Source of the DNA: Paraclostridium hominis
Lineage (GTDB): Bacteria > Bacillota > Clostridia > Peptostreptococcales > Peptostreptococcaceae
DNA: 64,000 nucleotides
Assembly (NCBI RefSeq): GCF_014306135.1
Contig: NZ_JACRWD010000001.1
Span: 248,001 to 312,000, forward strand
Direction: 5' to 3'
Positions 60,810 to 64,000 of the stretch are shown here, piece by piece; the first letter of the stretch is position 1; each line of letters begins with the position of its first letter. A program made the translations under genes and the position numbers. Below the pieces are notes generated by a model. The model saw only the letters and a program-made list of their open reading frames with translations, was not told the DNA's origin and did no database searches.

Positions 60810-61718
60810 ATGAAAGAAAAAACTTTATTAAATGAATATGAATTTGAAATTTTTAAAGATTTCTCTAAAAAACATAATCCAGCCACTAGGCATGATTATT
60901 TAAGTAAAGTTATATTATTTAAAGAGTTTAATAAAAATAAGGATTTAACAGGCATAACAAAAGAAAACTGTGATAGATTTATGGAATTTGTGAGAGATAA
61001 CTATGCAAAATCAACATCAGAAAAAATTTATAGCTATTTACATAGCTTTTATAATTTTATGAAAAAGGAAGAATATATAGAAAGTAATCCTTTTAAACTA
61101 GTAAAAAAACCACAAGTAAGTAGAATAAAAACTAAAGATGATGTGCTTAGTATTCAAGAGATAAACAAACTTATAGATGCTCTACCAAGATTAAATATGA
61201 GAGATAGATTAATTATGGTATTTTTAATAACTACAGGGTGTTTATTAAATGAACTTGTAAATTTAAAATGGAAAGATTTAATGTTAGATGAAAAAGATAA
61301 TGGATATGTAAGACTTGGAAAGAATAAGAAAGAAAGAGTTGTTAAACTTCATCCATATTGTTTTTCTATGATAGAAGATTATAGAAATTATTTAGGATTA
61401 CCTGAAGCTATAATGCCAACTGATGATTTTGTATTTATAAGTCAAAAAAGTAATTCTATAACTGATAGAAATGTAAGGATAATAGTAAAGAAAGCTTTAG
61501 ATATAGCTGGACTTAGCAATTACTCAGCTAAAGATTTTAGACATTCATTTGCTGCGATAAGTTTAAGGCTGGGAGCAGGAGAAGAAGATATTAAAAATCA
61601 GTTAGGATGGAGTGATAAATATTATGCAATTAGGTATAAATATGTATTAAACTTTGTAGATAGTGAAAGTATAGATTATATTATGAGTAGTGATAAAATG
61701 AACATAAATAAAAAATAA
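60810..61718 (+). CDS. Tyrosine-recombinase-like protein, probably catalytically altered
   Basis: A 302-aa XerC/D-like protein with a SAM-like N-terminal core-binding domain (about 5-100) and a C-terminal catalytic fold. The nucleophile Tyr276 (in IRYKYV, 9 residues after Trp267) and Arg244 (in KDFRHSFA) are present, as is a Lys in GKNKKERVV. The first catalytic Arg of the G-x-R-x-x-E motif is Leu145 (TGCLLNEL), and the His of HxxR is Lys241. Loss of Arg I usually abolishes strand exchange. It may be a non-catalytic DNA-binding homolog. GGGGG precedes the ATG. No mobile-element genes are nearby. Confidence 0.8.
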   Translation: MKEKTLLNEYEFEIFKDFSKKHNPATRHDYLSKVILFKEFNKNKDLTGITKENCDRFMEFVRDNYAKSTSEKIYSYLHSFYNFMKKEEYIESNPFKLVKKPQVSRIKTKDDVLSIQEINKLIDALPRLNMRDRLIMVFLITTGCLLNELVNLKWKDLMLDEKDNGYVRLGKNKKERVVKLHPYCFSMIEDYRNYLGLPEAIMPTDDFVFISQKSNSITDRNVRIIVKKALDIAGLSNYSAKDFRHSFAAISLRLGAGEEDIKNQLGWSDKYYAIRYKYVLNFVDSESIDYIMSSDKMNINKK

Positions 61719-61790
61719 CTTGTTATTGTTCGTTAAATTATATATAATAAATTTATAATAAATAAAGGTGTAAGGAAGGTGCTAGTTAAT

Positions 61791-63233
61791 ATGGAAAGTA
61801 AATATAGTACATATGCAAATCCATTAATAGATAGATATTGCAGTAAAGATATGAGTTATATATTTTCTCCACAATTTAAATTTTCAACTTGGAGAAGATT
61901 ATGGGTTGCTTTAGCAGAATCAGAAAAAGAATTAGGACTTAACATAACAGACGAGCAAATAAATGAATTAAAAGCTAATATAGATAATATAAATTTTGAA
62001 GAAGCTAAAAAAATAGAAAAAGAAGTAAGACATGATGTAATGAGTCATGTTAAAGCTTATGGCTTACAATGTGACAGTGCAAAAGGAATTATACACTTAG
62101 GAGCTACTAGTGCTTATGTAGGAGATAATACAGATGTAATTCAAATGAATGAAGCATTAAAGCTTATAAGAATAAAATTAGTTAACTTAATAAACAACTT
62201 AAAAGAATTTGCACTTAAAAATAAAGATATACCAACTTTAGGGTTTACTCATTTTCAAGCTGCCCAACTTACAACAGTAGGAAAAAGAGCTTGTCTTTGG
62301 GCACAAGATTTAGTTATAGATTTAGAAGATTTAAACTTTAGAATAGATAATATGAAACTTAGAGGTGTTAAAGGTACAACAGGTACACAAGCAAGTTTCT
62401 TAAGCCTATTTGAAAATGATAATGAAAAAGTAAAAAAATTAGATAAGTTAGTTTGTGAAAAAATGGGATATAAAGCATCTTATGCAGTTAGTGGACAAAC
62501 ATACACTAGAAAATTAGATTATCAAGTTATATCAATATTATCTGGTATAGCTCAAAGTATGCATAAAATGACTAATGATATAAGATTATTACAAAGTTTA
62601 AAAGAATTAGAAGAACCATTTGGGAAAAATCAAATAGGATCATCTGCAATGGCTTATAAAAGAAATCCTATGAGAAGTGAAAGAATAGCTTCACTATCTA
62701 AATATGTTATAGCAGAATCTTTAAGTCCAGCACTTGTACAAGCTACTCAATGGTTAGAAAGAAGTTTAGATGACTCTGCAAATAAAAGATTAGCTATACC
62801 TCAAGCATTCATGGCAGTTGATGCCATACTTGAAATAGGTATAAACGTTACAGATGGCCTTGTTGTTTATGAAAACATAATAAATAAACACATAAATGAA
62901 GAATTACCTTTTATGGCAACAGAAACAATACTTATGGAAGCTGTAAAAAGGGGTGGAGATAGACAAGAATTACATGAGGTAATAAGAGAGTACTCTATGG
63001 AAGCTGCTAAGAGAGTTAAGCAAGAAGGAAAAGATAATAATTTACTAGATTTAATACTTGAAGATTGTGATACATTCAAGATGAGTAAAGAAGAAATATT
63101 ATCTATAATGGATCCTAAAAACTTCGTAGGAAGAGCTCCTATTCAAGTAGTTGAATTTGTTGAAGAAATAGTTAATCCAGCTATAAATGAATATAAAGAT
63201 TCAATTGGAATGAAAATTGATTTAAATGTATAA
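61791..63233 (+). CDS. purB: Adenylosuccinate lyase
   Basis: A 480-aa fumarase-superfamily enzyme acting twice in purine synthesis. The signature loop SSAMAYKRNPMRSERI and the HLGATSAYVGDN region are clear. ATG 61791 gives the conserved start MESKYSTYANPLIDRY; an in-frame GTG at 61779 overlaps the AAGGAAGG. It is not in a pur operon here. A palindromic terminator follows. Confidence 0.94.
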   Translation: MESKYSTYANPLIDRYCSKDMSYIFSPQFKFSTWRRLWVALAESEKELGLNITDEQINELKANIDNINFEEAKKIEKEVRHDVMSHVKAYGLQCDSAKGIIHLGATSAYVGDNTDVIQMNEALKLIRIKLVNLINNLKEFALKNKDIPTLGFTHFQAAQLTTVGKRACLWAQDLVIDLEDLNFRIDNMKLRGVKGTTGTQASFLSLFENDNEKVKKLDKLVCEKMGYKASYAVSGQTYTRKLDYQVISILSGIAQSMHKMTNDIRLLQSLKELEEPFGKNQIGSSAMAYKRNPMRSERIASLSKYVIAESLSPALVQATQWLERSLDDSANKRLAIPQAFMAVDAILEIGINVTDGLVVYENIINKHINEELPFMATETILMEAVKRGGDRQELHEVIREYSMEAAKRVKQEGKDNNLLDLILEDCDTFKMSKEEILSIMDPKNFVGRAPIQVVEFVEEIVNPAINEYKDSIGMKIDLNV

Positions 63234-63264
63234 AAATAGAGGTTATAACCTCTATTTTTTATAC
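63232..63264 (+). terminator. Terminator of purB
   Basis: Perfect 28-bp palindrome AAAAATAGAGGTTA with its complement, followed by further T. Confidence 0.88.
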
Positions 63265-63539
63265 ATAAAATAAGAAATTTAGTTAAAAAATAACAAAAAC
63301 TTTAATATAAATATTTAATATCATTAAGGTAATAATAAATGATATCACTATATTTATTAAGATATTTTTTGAAATTATTTATAAAATCTAAAAATTTAAT
63401 AAAGTTTAAAATGTATTGGAAAAAATGTAGAATTATGATATTATATGTAAAGTGGAAAAGGTTAAACTGGTTAAAAAAGAAAGATTAGCTAACCTTTGAA
63501 GTAAAAAGCATTAACAAAATTTAATCAGGAGGAAAACAA

Positions 63540-64000
63540 ATGGCTGGAAACACTAACAATGCTAAAAAACTAACATTAGTTCCCTTAGTACTTATGATAT
63601 TTACATCAGTATTTGGGTTCGCGAATATGCCAAGAGCCTTTTTCTTAATGGGATATGCAGCTATACCTTGGTATATATTAAGTGCAATTTTATTTTTCAT
63701 ACCATATGCATTCATGATGGCTGAATACGGAGCTGCATTCAAAAAAGAATCAGGTGGTATGTATTCTTGGATGGAAAAATCTGTAGGTCCTAAATATGCA
63801 TTCATAGGAACATTCATGTGGTATGCATCTTATATTGTATGGATGGTAAATGTTGCTTCAAGTTTATGGATACCATTTTCAAATGCGATATTTGGATATG
63901 ATGCTACTGCTACTTGGTCTTTATTTGGATTAAGTTCAGTTAAAACATTAGGGATACTTGGAATATTATGGATAATATTAGTTACTTATGTATCTACTAA
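63540..64000 (+). CDS. APC-family amino acid permease (YjeM/GadC-like), N-terminal part
   Basis: The first ~153 codons are in the window and the gene continues past the edge. The N-terminus NNAKKLTLVPLVLMIFTSVFGFANMPRA matches the helix 1 of APC-superfamily transporters (substrate-binding unwound GFANM), and AEYGAAFKKESGGMYSWM is the helix 2-3 region. At least four helices are seen. AGGAGG lies 7 nt before ATG 63540. A leader pairing AAAGGTTA / TAACCTTT (63457-63499) precedes it without a terminator tail. Substrate unknown; glutamate/GABA-type exchange is possible. Confidence 0.85.
   Translation, partial: MAGNTNNAKKLTLVPLVLMIFTSVFGFANMPRAFFLMGYAAIPWYILSAILFFIPYAFMMAEYGAAFKKESGGMYSWMEKSVGPKYAFIGTFMWYASYIVWMVNVASSLWIPFSNAIFGYDATATWSLFGLSSVKTLGILGILWIILVTYVST

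Noticed and set aside
60810..61718. Integrase as evidence of a prophage or integrative element
   Set aside because: No other mobile genes, no att-like repeats, housekeeping neighbours, and an altered active site.

Overview
The window is a low-GC, AT-biased Firmicute chromosome segment. Gene order, AGGAGG-type ribosome binding sites, frequent TTG/GTG starts, sporulation-associated genes and a dlt operon with dltD first point to the class Clostridia, most likely Peptostreptococcaceae (Clostridioides, Paeniclostridium, Paraclostridium and relatives). This is inferred from gene content, not from a database search.

Region 1 (1-23.1 kb) is a mosaic of cell-envelope and housekeeping genes. It starts with a membrane-protein fragment on the minus strand and a two-gene flavoprotein unit with a Cys-rich, PyrK-like partner. 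The D-alanylation operon dltD-dltX-dltA-dltB-dltC follows; its 48-codon dltX is easy to miss. Next come murJ, a 40-aa membrane peptide gene, a NUDIX protein, an M19 dipeptidase, a small exported protein, a LytS/LytTR two-component system, an ABC exporter, a GNAT, a PrsA-type foldase, a cupin, a seven-SH3 glucosaminidase autolysin and a small HExxH protein. Many act on the wall or membrane. An imperfectly shared palindrome lies in front of three of these loci (dlt, the LytS/exported-protein divergence and the autolysin).

Region 2 (23.2-57.5 kb) follows the well-known Bacillus/Clostridia backbone: polC, rimP-nusA-rnpM(ylxR)-ylxQ-infB-rbfA-nrnA-truB-ribF, rpsO, pnp, ylxY, mlpA, ymxH, dapG, tepA, spoIIIE, mnmH, rimO, pgsA, recA, rny. 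The run is split between polC and rimP by about 5.7 kb of accessory DNA: a CPBP protease, three tRNAs (Cys, Asn, Thr), a decayed ClC chloride-channel pseudogene, a membrane-anchored hydrolase, a Zn-ribbon protein, and an ECF sigma factor with a DUF4179 partner.

Region 3 (57.5-64 kb) holds an unknown 93-aa protein, a compact UvrD-like helicase, uppP, a tyrosine-recombinase-like protein lacking the first catalytic Arg, purB, and the start of an APC-family permease cut by the window edge.

I found no CRISPR array, insertion sequence, prophage or defence island. The most notable items are dltX, two inverted repeats that cover the Shine-Dalgarno sequences of dltD and of an undescribed 52-aa gene, the shared palindrome, the LexA box at recA, the ClC pseudogene, a DegV protein with an apparent internal deletion, and probable ATT/ATA start codons.
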